A stretch of 64,000 nucleotides of DNA, taken from assembly GCF_019393635.1 (NCBI RefSeq), contig NC_057861.1:544072711-544136710 (forward strand), read 5' to 3'. The notes under the pieces were generated by a model. It ran no database searches. It was given only the letters and a program-made list of their open reading frames with translations, and had not been told where the DNA came from. Below are positions 23,791 to 38,700 of the stretch, piece by piece. This DNA is from Dromiciops gliroides (Eukaryota > Chordata > Mammalia > Microbiotheria > Microbiotheriidae). Position 1 is the stretch's first letter; every line of letters starts with the position of its first letter. A program made the translations under genes and the position numbers.

Positions 23791-26700
23791 TTTTATACTC
23801 ACTTAGCTGCTGTTAAATCTTTCTCAGGAAGGTCACCATGAGCAACTGCTTTTACCTGGTTGTAAGCAGTCCTGATAACCTGGACAGAAAAGTAAAGCAA
23901 ATTTAATAAGTAACTTTCAGTGCCTTTTTCTCCATTTCCCCAAAGCTCAAAACCACTAGACTTCCATTTGACAATATAACTGGCCAAATTTGGTTATAGA
24001 GAGCATTTGAGAGGAAAATACACTCATAAGCACTAGCTCCAAATCTTAACACTCACTCCCACACTCTCCCCGCCCCCCACCCCCCCACCAGAAGATGCTG
24101 ACCTCTTTTCATGGAGTCTTAGAAAACATCAGGGACACATAATGGGGCTAGCAAAGAATGCAAAGTGCTGATGGAAAAGCCAATTAGAGGTAAGACTGGG
24201 TAGAGAAGATGGGCTTTCCATTATGTGGGTAAAGAAATGAAGAAATTATACACACAGAGTTGGAAAGGTAGGATACTTTATGAGGGGATTTGAGGTCCTT
24301 TTCCTTGGGCTGGAGGTTTGGGGACTCCTATATCTATCTTGAACATTTCTTCATCTAAATCACTCATGGGTTCTTCTCATGCCTTTTTTCTCACTATCCA
24401 CTTTCTTTTCAACCACAGTGCAACTGGTTATCTGTTCCTACCACCCTAGGGCAGCTACATGGTACAGCAGATAAAGCACTGAGCTTGGAGTCAGGAAGAT
24501 CCAAGTTTAAATCTGGCCATAACATATACTATTAGCTGTGTGACCATGGGCAAGTTATGTTACTTGTACCTACATCAGTTTCCTTAACTGTAAAATGGTA
24601 ATAATAGCACCCTCCCAGGGCTGTGAGGATCAAATGAGATAATATTTATGAAGTGCTTAGCACACCTGGATTCAGGAGGACCTGAGTTCAAATCCAGCCT
24701 CAGACACTTGACATTTACTACCTGTGGGACCCTGGGAAAGTCACTTAACCCTCATTGCCCTGCCAAAAAAAAAAAAGGGCTTGGCACAGCATCTGGCACA
24801 TCTAGACACTAAATAAATACTTGTTTCCCTCTCCTTCCTCCACTCTAATAAAACCATTCTCTAGAGGTTACCTGTGATTTCCTCATTGCCAAATTCAGTG
24901 GCTGTACTCATCCTCTTGATCTCTTTACATTGATGCTCTTGATTTTCCTTCTGTATTAACTGTTACTTTTATATCTTTTATATCAATGGCTCTTCATCAA
25001 CTTCCTAGCTTTTTAATGTGGATGTTTCCTAAAGGGGAATTTACACTATTTCTCTTGGCAGTTATCTTCCCCAAGCTCTAAGTAACTCCTTCCTCTAGAG
25101 GAAGAGGACTCCAAGTTGCATATATCCAAGCTGCCTTTCTTACTATTTAAGTCTCTCCCTTGTTTGAAAATCTTTAGTGACTCACTACTGGCTGCTTCCT
25201 TTTTAACCCTTTGTTTAATAATCGGTTCTAAATTCTCAGGACACACACATACAATGGACTATTAAATAGTTCAGAGCAAGGGACACAGTCTCATTGAACT
25301 TTGTCTTAACTGGATCACATTTTTAATATTGTGTTCAGTTCTAAACACCACATTTTGAGGTAAGCCATTGATAAACTAAAGTACATATAGGTAAAGAGAT
25401 GAAGATAATGATGGGTTTGGAAACCATGACAAGAATTAGAAACATTCAGTTTATTGGAGAAAAGACCTGGAAGTGATACAGTAAGTTGCTTTCAAGGGTG
25501 TCATATGGAAGATAAATTAGACATACACTACATGACTTTTTATGGCATAAAAAAAAGTGGTGGAAGTTATACAAAGGTGGATTTCAGCTCAGGATAAAGA
25601 GCTTTCTAGTAATCAGAGCTGTCAAAAAAAATGAAACAGACCATGTTGTGGGACTGTGAGCTCCCATCATTAGAAATATTTGGTTAGAGGTTGTATGAAA
25701 GATATTCAGTACTAACTTCTCAGCGCTTCGATCTAATTTTGTATAAATAAGCTTTATAAATTCAGTTTTTACTGATTTCATTTTTATAGGATTACTAGGC
25801 TGGTAGACCAGGAGAATTTTATAATCTATTTTAATTTCAGCAAAGCATCTGACATTGTCACGAATTCCTTGGCAAGTAGAGCAATGTGATTTGAAAGAGC
25901 ACAGTTGGCAGATTTAGTATAGCCGGTTATCTTTTCCTTTACCCTCTAAACTGATCTATCAGTATTTACCTGGAAGTAGGTCTCATAATGTACCAGAGGG
26001 TGTTATACCTTTGACATTTGTACCCATTACTTATATAAATGGTCAAAGGAGATATCAGCACTCCCCTTTTCTTGACTTTCAAAGCTTATGATTAGGCAGT
26101 TAGGTGGGGAAGGGGAGAGACTGCTGGAGTTGGAGTCAGGAAAATCTGAGTTAAAATTCTGCCTCAGGGGGCAGCTAGGTGGCGCAGTGGATAAAACACC
26201 AGCCCTGGATTCAGGAGTATCTGGGTTCAAATGCGGCCTCAGACACTTGACACTTACTAGCTGTGTGACCCTGGGCAAGTCACTTAACCCCCATTGCCCC
26301 GCCAAAAAAAAAAAAAATCCTGCCTCAGACAACACTAGCTGTGTGATCCTGGGAAAGTCTTAACTTCTCTCACGTGTTTGTTTTCTCCTTTTTAAAATGA
26401 TATCAATAGCACCTAGTTCACAGGGTTGTTGTGAGCACCAAATGAATACATATAAGGTGTTTTGCAAACCTGAAAGTGCTATATAAATGTTAGCTGCTAT
26501 TATTATTATAAACATTTATAAACATGCAAACTTAAAATATGTGATTAATTGTGGCATTCAAACATTTTATATTTTAATAAAAAATAATTTGGGGTGGGAG
26601 TAGGGTGGTAACTTACATCTTCAGCAACTTCAGCCTGAGATACAGTATAAATTCCAAAGAGTCCAGAATCAGAGTAATTTGCATTAAAGGCTGAAACCTG

Positions 26701-29700
26701 AAAGACAATTTGGCTTTACTAAACATAATAATAAAAATCAAAACAGGATATGGGGAAGAGATACTCTTTTCTAAGCAAAATACTTTTTTTTCCCCTCATA
26801 TAGTGAGATAATACAATTTCCCTGCCTTTTACTTCACATTGTAGCCCCAACAGTCTTCATTCCCTGCTGAACTTCTGCTTGGTGTTTTTGGTTGTTTTTT
26901 CTGGCAGGGCAGTTCTGCTTGTTTTTTAAAAGTGATTCATTCATTAATCCTCTTTTCCTCCCCTATTTTAGTATCACTATCCCTTTCCTTTATTTTTCCC
27001 TAACAAAAAATAAAAGTTCTTGTCTATAACAAATATAATCATAAAAAACAAATCCACACACTGGCTGTCTCATTCTGCATTAACTGTCTAAAAAGAGGTG
27101 GGAAGTATATAATTCAACATTAGTCTTCTGTTGTCATGATTGGTCATTGCATTGGTAATAGTTCTTAAGTCTTTCACATTGTTGTAGTCATGATATAAAC
27201 TTCTGATTCTTCTAACTTCATTCTACAGCAGTTCATATAAAGTCTCACAAGTTTCTCTGAATTTTTCCCTTTCTCATTATGTCATATGACACAATAATAT
27301 TCCATTAATTCACATATTATAATTGGTTCAGCTTTGCCCTAGTTGATAGGCAACCAATTTGTTTTCAGTTTTTTTGCTACAACAAAAAGTGATGCTACAA
27401 ATATTTTTGTATGTGTGGGTCCTTTCTTCATTGATGTTTTCAAGATATAAGTCTAATAATGGAGTGCTAGGTCACAGGATATTCAGAATTTAATGATTCT
27501 GCAGTATTGTTTCAGACTGCTTTCAAGAATTGTTGGATCTCTTCAGTTTTACCAACAGGGTAATGAATGTGCTTGTGCTCCTACAACCTTCCAACAAATG
27601 TCATTTCCTGTTCTATCATCTTCCCTGTATAATGGGTATGAAGTGAAACTCCAGAATTTTTAAAATTGAATTTCTCTTACTAAGTGTCATTTAAGATGTC
27701 TTAAATCTTAGTAATTTCTCAAGTCTATCATCGCAACAATATTCTAATACCGAATCTTTGAAAATAAAATAAAGGTAATAATGTTTATACTAACATCAAA
27801 TGGTTGGTTTGTGCCCTTGGCTACAGCTTGATGCAGCTGGCTGCTGACATTGCTGCCCCTCTTAACATGAGGCCCTGCACCAAGGACATGCTGAAGGACA
27901 CTAAATGCATTTGCCTCTGCACTTCCTGAGGCAGCTCCCTCGGCTACAATGGCAGCATGGACAAGACTATCACCATTATGCACTCGAATTTCACCTGGGG
28001 TGGGAGGGAAAGAAAAGGTTAATCAGGTTTTAGTTTAGTTTTTAAATTCTCATTAAATCCAAGTTTTGCCCTTAAGTCACTTGACCTCCCAACAAGTAAT
28101 GGTACACACAAAAAAGTGGTAAGATAATCGATTGGTCTTTCTCTCCCATATCCATATCATCCTGCAGTATTGTTCAATTATACCTCAACTTAGACCACTG
28201 AAGAGACAACATAGGGCCAAATTCTTCTCTTCCATACTAGTTAACCCACTCATTAGTCCCAAATATTGACCTGAAGATACTATAGGCCTTATTTTAAAGA
28301 GTAAGTTGAGGAAAAAATGGTAATAAGTAGAATCCCAGAGACTCCCTCTTCCTCATGTCTTATACCACTTTCCCCCTTCACCCCTGCATCATATGAAGTG
28401 ACCTTAGTCCTTGGCAAGGCTAACCCTTCTACTTGTTCAAGTGATCCTATTCCATCCTCTCCAAGAGATTGCTGTCATCCCACCCTTTCCACTTATTTTT
28501 GGTCTCTTTCTGCCTACTGGCTCATTTCCTACTGCCTACAATCCTGCCCATGTCTACTATATCCTGAAAAAACCCACTTCTATCCCTGCTAACTATTATC
28601 CTGTATGTTTTCTGTAGCTAAACTTGAAAATGACATGTACACTAAGTGCCTCTACTTTCTCTCCTCTTACTCTCTTCTTAAACCCTTACAATGTGGCTCC
28701 TAAACTTATCATTCCACCAAAATGGCTCTTTGCCAAACCCAATAGCCTTTTCTCAATTCTCATTCTTCTTGTCTGTAGCCACTGACACTGTCAATCACTC
28801 TTTTCTCTAGGTTTTTGGGACACCAATCTCTCATGGTTCTCATCTTACATATCTGACTGCTCCTTTGCTGAATGATCATCCAGGTCACAGCCTTTAACTA
28901 TAGGTGTCCCTCACCTCGCTATAGGTTCTGACCTGGGGTCTCTTTCCTTTTCTCCTATACTACTTGGTGATCTTATCAGCACTTATTTAATTTACCATCT
29001 TTTTGGTGACGATTCTCAAGTCTACCTTTCCTGCCTGAAACTTTGCTGATTTCCAATCTCACGTCTTCAAGTGCTTTTCAGACATCTTGAATTGTATGTC
29101 CAAAACAGAATTTATTACGAACCCCTCTAAACCTTCATTCTCTCCTGAGGACAATAATACTATCTTCCCAACCCCTCAAACTTGCAAACTAGGAATTATC
29201 CTGGATTCCTTGATGTCTCCCTGCCCCCAACCTGTTCTGAAGGCCTGTCAATTTCACTTTCGCATCCTCTCTCAAATAAACCCCTCTTTCTCCTGACGTT
29301 ACCACCACTCTAGTGAAGGCTCTCATCACCTCAAGCCTGGACCATTGCAACAGCTTGCTTGGAGGTCAGCTTGCTTCAAGTCTCTCCCCACTCGAATCCA
29401 TCTTCCATTCAACCACTAAAGTAATTTTCCTAAACAGCAGGTCTGAACATGTCACCCTTCCAGCCCTCCCCATAATCCTCTGTAAACTCCAGTGGCTTCC
29501 TGTTGCCTCCAGGAACAAATAAAAATAATCATCTGTTTGACATTCAAAGACCTTCATAGCCCAACCCTTTCCTATCTTCCAGTCTTTCACCTTACTTCCT
29601 TGAGAAGTACACTTTGATCCAGTGACACTGACTTCCTGGTTGTTCCCCCAAGACACTCCATTTTCCAGTTCTGGTCATATTCTCTGGCTGTCCTTCATGT

Positions 29701-32700
29701 CCAGAATGCTCTCCTCTTCCATTCTGACTAATGACCTTCCCAGCTTCCTTTAAGTCCCAACTAAAACCCCACTCTCTAAAGGAAGCCTTTCCCAACCTGT
29801 ACTCATTTCAGTGCCTTTCCTCTTTTTATTATGTCCTATTTATCCTATACATAGCTTGCTTTGTATATACTTGTCTGCAAGTTGTCTCTCCCATTAGACC
29901 GTAAACTCACTGAGGGCAGGCACTATCTTTTGCCTTTTTTGTTTCCCAGAATTTGGTACAGTGCCTGGTACACAGTAGGTACTTTATAAATGCTTACTGA
30001 CTGAAAATGGGATAATTTTGTCCAACCTGTTCATCTTATAAAGAAACTGAGCTCCAGGGAGTTGAATCGACTTAACCAAAGTCATATAACTGGTGGTAGT
30101 ATGGTAAGTCATTCCCTGCATATTCTCTATGAAAATTGTTACAGGTAACACAAGAGCTCAGAGAATTGAGTTACCCCACATTCAAAAAGCTAGTAAATAC
30201 CAGAGATAGGATTCAAGTATAAAGTTCTCCTGACTCTTAAATTCAGCACATTTTCTATTATACTAGATTGTCTGTGCATGAATTAGAGACCAATTTTATG
30301 TCCTCTCATAAAACCAAACCTAACCCAAAATACCTACCTCCACGGTATTGGGCCTTTGAACCAGACATGCCAAGTCCCCCCCTCATGTTTAGAAATTGCT
30401 CAGCAACTTGCTTCAGGACAGTATGGTTTATCCCTGCAGCAACAGATAAAAAGCTCAAACTGAAATTTATGAAAACTCACATGGGCTATTTATAAAGTTA
30501 AACATTAGATTCTGACTTTTAAAATGTCACTAGAAGGGGCAGCTAGGTGGCACAGTGGATAGAGCACTGGCCTGGAATTCAGGAGGACCTGAGTTCAGAT
30601 CTGGCCTCAGACACTTAACACTTACTAGCTGTGTGACCCTGGGCAAGTCACTTAACCCCAAATGCCTCACCAAAAAAAATGTCACTAGAAATTAAACAAA
30701 AGTTAATCACAGAATTTGAAGCCATTGACTAAAGGTCTGCCATTTACTTGTAACCCATTATTCAAATAAGATCCCACAGTGTATTCAGACTATGGTTTAT
30801 GTGAATTGATAGGCAATCAAAGACAGCTAAATCAAAACTTACCAAGTCCAACCAGAGCCATTCTTGCACTTGTAAAATTGTTCTGTATATAGTAGTGAAG
30901 CTGAAGTGAAAACACAATAAAAGGTTATTTTGACAATAGAAACAATTAAACAAAATAGTGATAGTTCTGCTTTAACACTTGTTTTGAATATGCAAATTTG
31001 CTCTGATGCAATGGCTGTGAGAAACACAGTCAACATAGAAAAGTACACACAGATGAACCAAGCACCAAAGGAATACACAAAAACCACACACTTTAAAAAT
31101 CTTAAAGTCGGGATAGCTGGGTGGCGCAGTGGATAAAGCACCGGCCCTGCATTCAGGTGGACCTGAGTTCAAATACGGCCTCAGACACTTGACACTTAGC
31201 AGCTGTGTGACCCTGGGCAAGTCATTTAACCCTCATTGCCCCTCCCCCCAAAAGTCTTCTTAGGGGGCAGCTAGGTGGCCCAGTAGATAAAGCACTGGCC
31301 CTGGATTCAGAAGGACCTGAGTTCAAATCTGACCTCAGACACTTGACACTTACTAGCTGTGTGACCCTGGTCAAGTCACTTAACCCTCATTGCCTCTCCC
31401 CCTCCTCCCCAATCTACCTTGGGTCATAGTGTATTATTATCCTACAAAAAGGAAAGAAAGGGAATAAGCATTTATACAGTGAAAGCTACATGCCAGGACA
31501 GTACTGGCTATTCTTTCATATTTGTGAATTTTTATGCGTGCACACCCACTAAGTACCATATTTATTGTGTATCTTTTGGTGAAGTAGGAAGAAGTGGGTT
31601 GGTCTGTATCCACAAATTCAATTGCCATCTTTTACTATGCACAGGAATAGATATGTTGAGTTATAGCAGAACTGACTTTTAAAGTTAGAAGGAAGCTTTC
31701 TAAACCTCACATTTTACAAACCCACTAGGTACATTACATTTTAAGTTGCACCGAAATTTTATTTTACCATATTATGTTCAAAAGAATTGGATCATTGGCT
31801 AGCACTTGGAAATATTACCATTATACAGGGATATTGTTGTAATGGTATTTAACTCGCACAACAAATTGCCTCTGTATAGGTGGTATTGAGATAAACTTCC
31901 AAACCACATTCTACCAGTTCCTCTCTATTTTCAGATGCACTTGGATGGCTTCAAAGGAAGCTTGGAAGGCTTCCTTTTAGATGAAGTCGTCCCTGATGTG
32001 AATTTTTAATAATCTTTCTCTCTGTGAATTCCTATTGTGCATGTCCCAACTTGGCACCCATCATACAAAGTAGATTACTAGAAAGTACTGAGACTTTTTC
32101 CAATAACAAACCTGAACTCACACAGCTAAGGTCACTCAGTTTCTCTGCAACTATAGTCTTAGCCTCTGTAATACATACTTGAGTGGGGCAGTGAGAAATT
32201 TTGTGACCCGCGAAAAGCAAGTCAGTGTCAAAGGCGAGACTTAAACCCAGGACTTCTTGATTGAAGCTTAGAGATTTTTACAGATTTTAAAAAGACAATC
32301 ACTCTTAAAGGATAAAAAGTATATATGGCCTTTCAAGTAAACTATTTTGAAGAGGACAACACTATTAATATACTCTAAGGAAACCCTGTGAGGATTAACC
32401 ATAATGTCTTTCTTGTATTCTGTCAATTATATGACTACAAAGACATGGACCTAAGGAAAATCATTTGCAAAAGCCCATCTTCTCATTTTTAAAAAAATTA
32501 AAGATAATTCTGATATGTGTGTGAATAATTCTCCAAGATTTTAGGGAAGAAAAAGTAGTTGTATATGGTAATTGTATTCATAATCATTTGGTAAGAGCAT
32601 TTGTGATCTTAACCACCTCCCTCCCTCCCTCCCCCAACAATTGCTAAGATTTTTCTCTCCCTGCCCCCATACTACTTGTGTCCCAGGGATCGAAAGTGTG

Positions 32701-35700
32701 AGTGACCCAAAAGGCAATGGAATCTTCATCTTTTTTGGTTTATCCACCATCTGTCACTATGACTACCTTCTCTACTCCAGGTTTCAATGCTCTACTTTCT
32801 CTTGTCTTTCCTGTCATCACTTTTACCAGACCATGTCATGCTAAACTCTAGGTGTATCACAAGGTCCTGCCTTGGACCCTCTTTACTTTTTTCTCTCTAG
32901 GTGATCTCACTGGTTTCCATGGGTTCAATGATCATCTCTATACAGATGACTCCCACATCTATATATGTAGCTCTAGTTTTTCTCTTCAGTTACAATTCAA
33001 CATCATGAATTTCTATGAGACATTTTGAACTGATGTCTCATTAACATCTCAAATTCAACACATCCCAAACAAAACTCATTACCTTTCCCCAGCTCACAAA
33101 TCCACAATTTCCCAAACTTCTCTATTATTGCTGAGATCATCACCATCTTTTCAGTCATGCAGATCTATAATCTCAGAATCATACTCAATTCCTTACTTTC
33201 ACTTACCCAACATATCTGATCAGTTGCAAAGTCTTGTTATTTCTATTTTCATAGCATCTCTGGTATAAATTTCCTTCTTTCTACTCAGCTTCTACTTCAG
33301 GCATCATTTATCTAATGAAATAGCCTCCTGATTAGTCTCCCTGCCTAAAGTCTCTCCTACTCCAGTTCTTCTCCATAGCTGCCAGTGATTTTCCTAAAGT
33401 ACAGGGCTGACCATGTTATCTTCTCTATTCAATAAAGTCTTGTGGATCCCTACTGCCTCTAGGGTAGAATTATAAACTCCTTTATTTGGGATTTAAAGCT
33501 CTCTGCAACCTGCCCCATCCTTCCTATATTTCTAGTCTTCTTTCACATTACTGTGCTCGGGGCAGCTAGGTGGTGCAGTGGATAGAGCACCGGCCCTGGA
33601 GTCAGGAGTACCTGAGTTCAAATCCAGCCTTAGACACTTAACACTTACTAGCTGTGTGACCCTGGGCAAGTCACTGAACCCCAATTGCCTCACTTAAAAA
33701 AAAAAAGCAAACAAATTACCGTGCTCTATGTACTTTACAATCCAGCTACACTAGTCTAATTTCTAGTCCTTCTGGGACCTCACACTTCTATATTCATACC
33801 TTCATACTGGCTAGCCCCCAGGCCTGGCTCTCCCTTGCTACTATTGTCTTTCAGAATTCCTGGCTTCCTTCAAGACAGAATTCAAGCACAGCCGTCTGCC
33901 TTTCACCATCCTCCTAGCTGCTAAAATCTTGCCTTCTAATATCCCATATTTACTTTGTATATATCTATTTATGTACATGTTGTTTACTCCCTTAGGATGT
34001 AAGCTCCCTGAGGAAAGGATATCTTTCACTTTTATTTCTGACCTTTTTCAAAGCAAAGCACCTCATACAAAGCTCTTAATAAAGGCTTGTTGAATGATAT
34101 GGGGCTTCCTGAAGCAATGTAAGCAAAACAGAAGGGGAAATATGTGGCCTGTTTTATTTCAGTGGTTGATTAAAACAGAAATGAGGATGAATCCTTAATT
34201 CTAGTTAAATAAACTTTAAAGCTATTATTTTCATTTTTTTTTTTGTGAGGCAATTGGGGTTAAGTGACTTGCCCAGGGTCACACAGCTATTAAGTGTTAA
34301 GTGTCTGAGGCCGGATTTGAACTCAGGTACTCCTGAATCCAGGGCCAGTGCTCTATCCACTGCGCCACCTAGCTGCCCTATTATTTTCATTTTAATACCT
34401 GCTTTTGCAGGTCTGGAAAACTATGTTAGCAGAAGACAAGGTCTGGTAGGTTTTAGCGTCCTGGAAAGTCTTTGAGTTGAACACGGCAACATATCACTTC
34501 TACCTTCTCCCCACTGATAACTTGGACTCTGCCCTCAGTTTATATTGATTTATATTGTTAAGGCCTCAGCTTCCATGCCAATTCCCAAACCACTTTACTA
34601 TGCTGCCTCTATTTAGACTAGACCATCACTGTTATCTCCTTCCCACCAATAATAACCTGGACTTCCTAAATCATGAGTTATCCAAATGTGAAATGAGCTG
34701 GTTTAGGAGACAGTAGCTCTCTTTTTTTTTGAGACTCAGGCTAGAAATACAGTGACCACTCATAAGCAACAGAACAGAATCTTTGGAACAGAAACTTTGA
34801 CATGGGCCGGCTCACCCATCCAGAGGCAGTTCCCTCCTCCTCAAACTCCCCCATTTTGGTGCTGGACTTGGTGCAGACACCTGATCATCTTTTCTACCAG
34901 ACTCAGCCTCCTTAGTAGCAAGGACTACAGGCATGTACTAATTGCTAGACCTAGTACTAGGTTTTTCTAAATATCAGTTTTCAAGCTACGAGCACCTGTT
35001 ATGACCACTTGTTAGAGATAATTTAAAGGAGGTTCTTGTTTACAAGGTATTGGTTGGAATAGATTGGTTGGAATAGAGGCCCCTCCCAACTTTAAGATTC
35101 TATAAAATCCCCAGCTACCTCCTGCCAAATGACAAACCTAGGATGAAGCATCAGAAGAGAAAAAGGTAGTGTTTTGATATTTAACTCAAAAGGTTCCTCT
35201 AACCAGGAACAGGGTAATTACTTCTAAACCATATCTAGTGAAGTGACATTAGGGCACATTAAAGAAAAAGTCCAGGCAGGATTTTCTAAGTAGGCTTTTC
35301 TTTTCTTTTTTTTTGGTGGGGCAATGAGGGTTGAGTGACTTGCCCAGGGTCACACAGCTAGTAAGTGTCAAGTGTCTGAAGCCGCATTTGAACTCAGGTC
35401 CTCCCGAATCCAGAGCCGGTACTTTATCCACTGCACCACCTAGCTGCCCCAGTAGGCTTTTCTTAAAAGCTTACTTAAATAAAAAATAGAAAAAGTTTCC
35501 AAAAACAGAAATAGCAGATAAATACCATACTTAATATAAAAAAGCAACAGTATCAAACACAAGATGTTATAGTAGTACCTCTTCTGGAGTAACTTTCCCA
35601 ATCTTATAATCAGGACAATACAAGGAATTAGAAAGAGCATTCCGATAAGCTGCAGCATGCAGATTTTCAATCACACCTACAAAGGAGAGGGAAAAAACCA

Positions 35701-38700
35701 TTCACTAAATACAATTAAAGTGAAGATAGTAAAGTGAGAAAAAAGTTATCTGGCCCTTTGATTGTTTTAATTTGCTTCAGTATCACCAGGACTTGAAATT
35801 TATGGTTGCCTATTGGCAAATATAAAATTCTGCTTGCTGACTAGGGATGGATGTTAGACTATCCATGGCAGTTTTTTTTTTTTTTTTCAGAAAATGTATC
35901 TCAGTCATTAGGAGTTTATATATTAAGAGTACACAACTCCTCTGGCACTTTGGCAATGTACTTACTACCTCCATAGCTTCCATGACTACAGCACTGGAAA
36001 GACCATTAGTCTGACTTTCTAACTGTGTGACCTTGCTTAAGTCATTTAACCCTAGCAGACTAGTTTTTTCATTTGTTAACATGAAAAATTAGATTAGATG
36101 ATCTGTAAGGCCCCTTTTAGGTCTAAAATTCCATTGTCTGATCTGCTGTGACTAACTCGGTTATTTTCAGCAATGCAATGATCCAAGATAACTGAAGGAC
36201 TTATGAAAATTGCAGTCCATCTACAAAGAACTGATGGTATCTGAAAACAGATTGAAGCATAATTTTTTTTGATGGTTCCTTAATCTGAAGTTTTGTTTTT
36301 GTCCTTTTTTTTTTCCCCACAACCTGGCTAACGTGGAGATGTTTTGCTTAACTACTCATGTGTAACTTATATTGAATTGCTTTCTTGGGGGGGATGGAGA
36401 GGGAAGGAAGAAGAGAAGTTGGAACACAAAGTTCTAACTTTCTTGACACAGGTCAATAGTATATCTTGGTTTTTTTCTCCATACAGCTCAAAAGTAATCC
36501 AAGTCTAATTCCTTTACACTAACTAGCAGCACAAAAATTATAAACTTCACTAGTGAAATTCTAATACAGCTAAGAGAAATCTTAAATCTGTAGTTTATAT
36601 GTTTTTCAAAGTTGTTGTGTTTTTTTTTTTAAAGACATCATTCCACTTCAAATAATAATTTGGACAAACATTTAAGCATTGGGGGCAGCTAGGTGGCACA
36701 GTGGATAGAACACCGGCCCTGGATTCAGGAAGACCTGAGTTCAAATCTGGCCTCAGACACTTAGCACTTACTAGCTGTGTGACCCTAGGCAAGTCACTTA
36801 ACCCCAATTGCCTCACCAAAAAAACCAAAACCAAAACCAAAACAAAACCATTTAAGCACTGATGCAAGGATTTGACTCCCAATGATAAGTATTTCAGGAC
36901 ATTGGTATTTAAGATGAGAAAAACTGGCCAGTCATTTCAATCAATGAAGAGACTAAAAACCCTTGATCATATTTTGTCTCATACATCCACTATCTTAAGA
37001 ACAATGTCAAACTCGATGAGTTCATTGTAAAATTTCTGTATGAAGCCTTCAATGTTTATAGAGCAGGAAATGACATTTTTTTCTCTAGAGCCACGGGGAG
37101 ATGAGAAGTGCTTGATATAGTACAATGATAGTAAAAATTAATCTGAAGTAATAGTTGACGGAGTCTCCCAAACATTGAGAATGAATATCACACAGAGGGT
37201 AATGAAGGGATGTGTGGTAGGCATAACATAAACAAGTTATGGCTCCTATGAAACCTAACTTACCAATCGATCTTCCAATATCATTTTGATTTTTAAGTAT
37301 TTCTACTGGCAAAAAATGTCTGCTGATGCTAGCAGACATGCTGATTCCCACTGTCTCCAGAATACACCCTCTAACAGTACTATTCTTCATTGTAAATATT
37401 AAATTGGAATTGTTTCTTAATCAGTTTCTCGTGAATTTGGTTAGTGTAAATCAGCTGCCCAATCTGATCACGTCGGGTTAGACTGATAAAACTAAGCTCC
37501 TGCCTGGGTACTGCCATTGTAGAGGTGCCTGAGAAGCCAGGCCTACGTAGCCAATCAGATCATCTTTAAACTGCAGCAGCATGAATCAAATGTAGTTTAT
37601 CAAGATGCTTTTTACCAGTCTGGGGGTTTTGAAAAGCAACTGCTTTATCAATCGTTAGTTGTGACTGAAGATCTGCTACTTCCCAACGTCGAAATTCCGG
37701 TGCTGTGGTGACATTGAGCAGGAATTCCATTAGAATATCACTGTAAAAGACATAGAGAAAAATTTGGGGATAATAATCCTAGAAAATAAAGCCAATGCTA
37801 ATATGTCTGCCTTGCAAAAGGGTTACAATTAGACAAAATATACTGATACTTACACATCATCCCGGAGGCATTCTGCTGTATAAGCCATATTTTCCCTTGT
37901 GCTAGTCACACTAAACAAGAAATATATTAAGGTCAGTTATTTGAATTAGTAAGATAAGTATTTCCCCTATAATATAGCCACCTTGTGGAACCATTATTTA
38001 GCTGTAATAAGTAACTATGTATTTTATTTAACATACCTTAATTTACCACCAACAGCTTCAGTCCCCCGGGTTATCTTAAAAGAAGAAGCTCCTTTTGTAG
38101 TCTTTACAAAAACAAAAACAAAAAGTCTTATTTGTCAATAATTTTGAAATACCAAATTTAACAATTTAACAACAACAAATACCCAAATCAAAATACAGTT
38201 AAGGCTGTTAGCAAGCTCAAAAACTAAAATGAACTCTTATGAAAGTTAGAAATACCCTTGTCCAATAAGGGAAGAATGGTTTAACAAACTGATACAAGTA
38301 TAATTAAATATTATTGACTTATAAAGGATGACAACTATAAGAAATACGGGAAGACCTGTATGAAGTAAACAAAGTAGAATCAAAAGAACAATCTACATAA
38401 TAACTACAATGATATAAATGAAAACAACTCCAAAGGGCCATCAACAATTGCTCTATAGAATCACAGGATCCTACATTTAGAGGTGTAGTGATCTCAGAGA
38501 TTATTTAGTTCAACCACCTTATCTTAGAAGAGAAAACTGAGGCTTATAATGGTTAAGAGGCTTGTCTTGTGCTACATAGGTGGTAAATAGTAGAGGTGGA
38601 ATTTGAACTCAAGTCCTCTGATTCCAAATTCAGCACTCTTTCTATTGCATTACAAAATTCAAATTTATTACAAAGGATAACAGTGGAGCTACTTTAGCGA

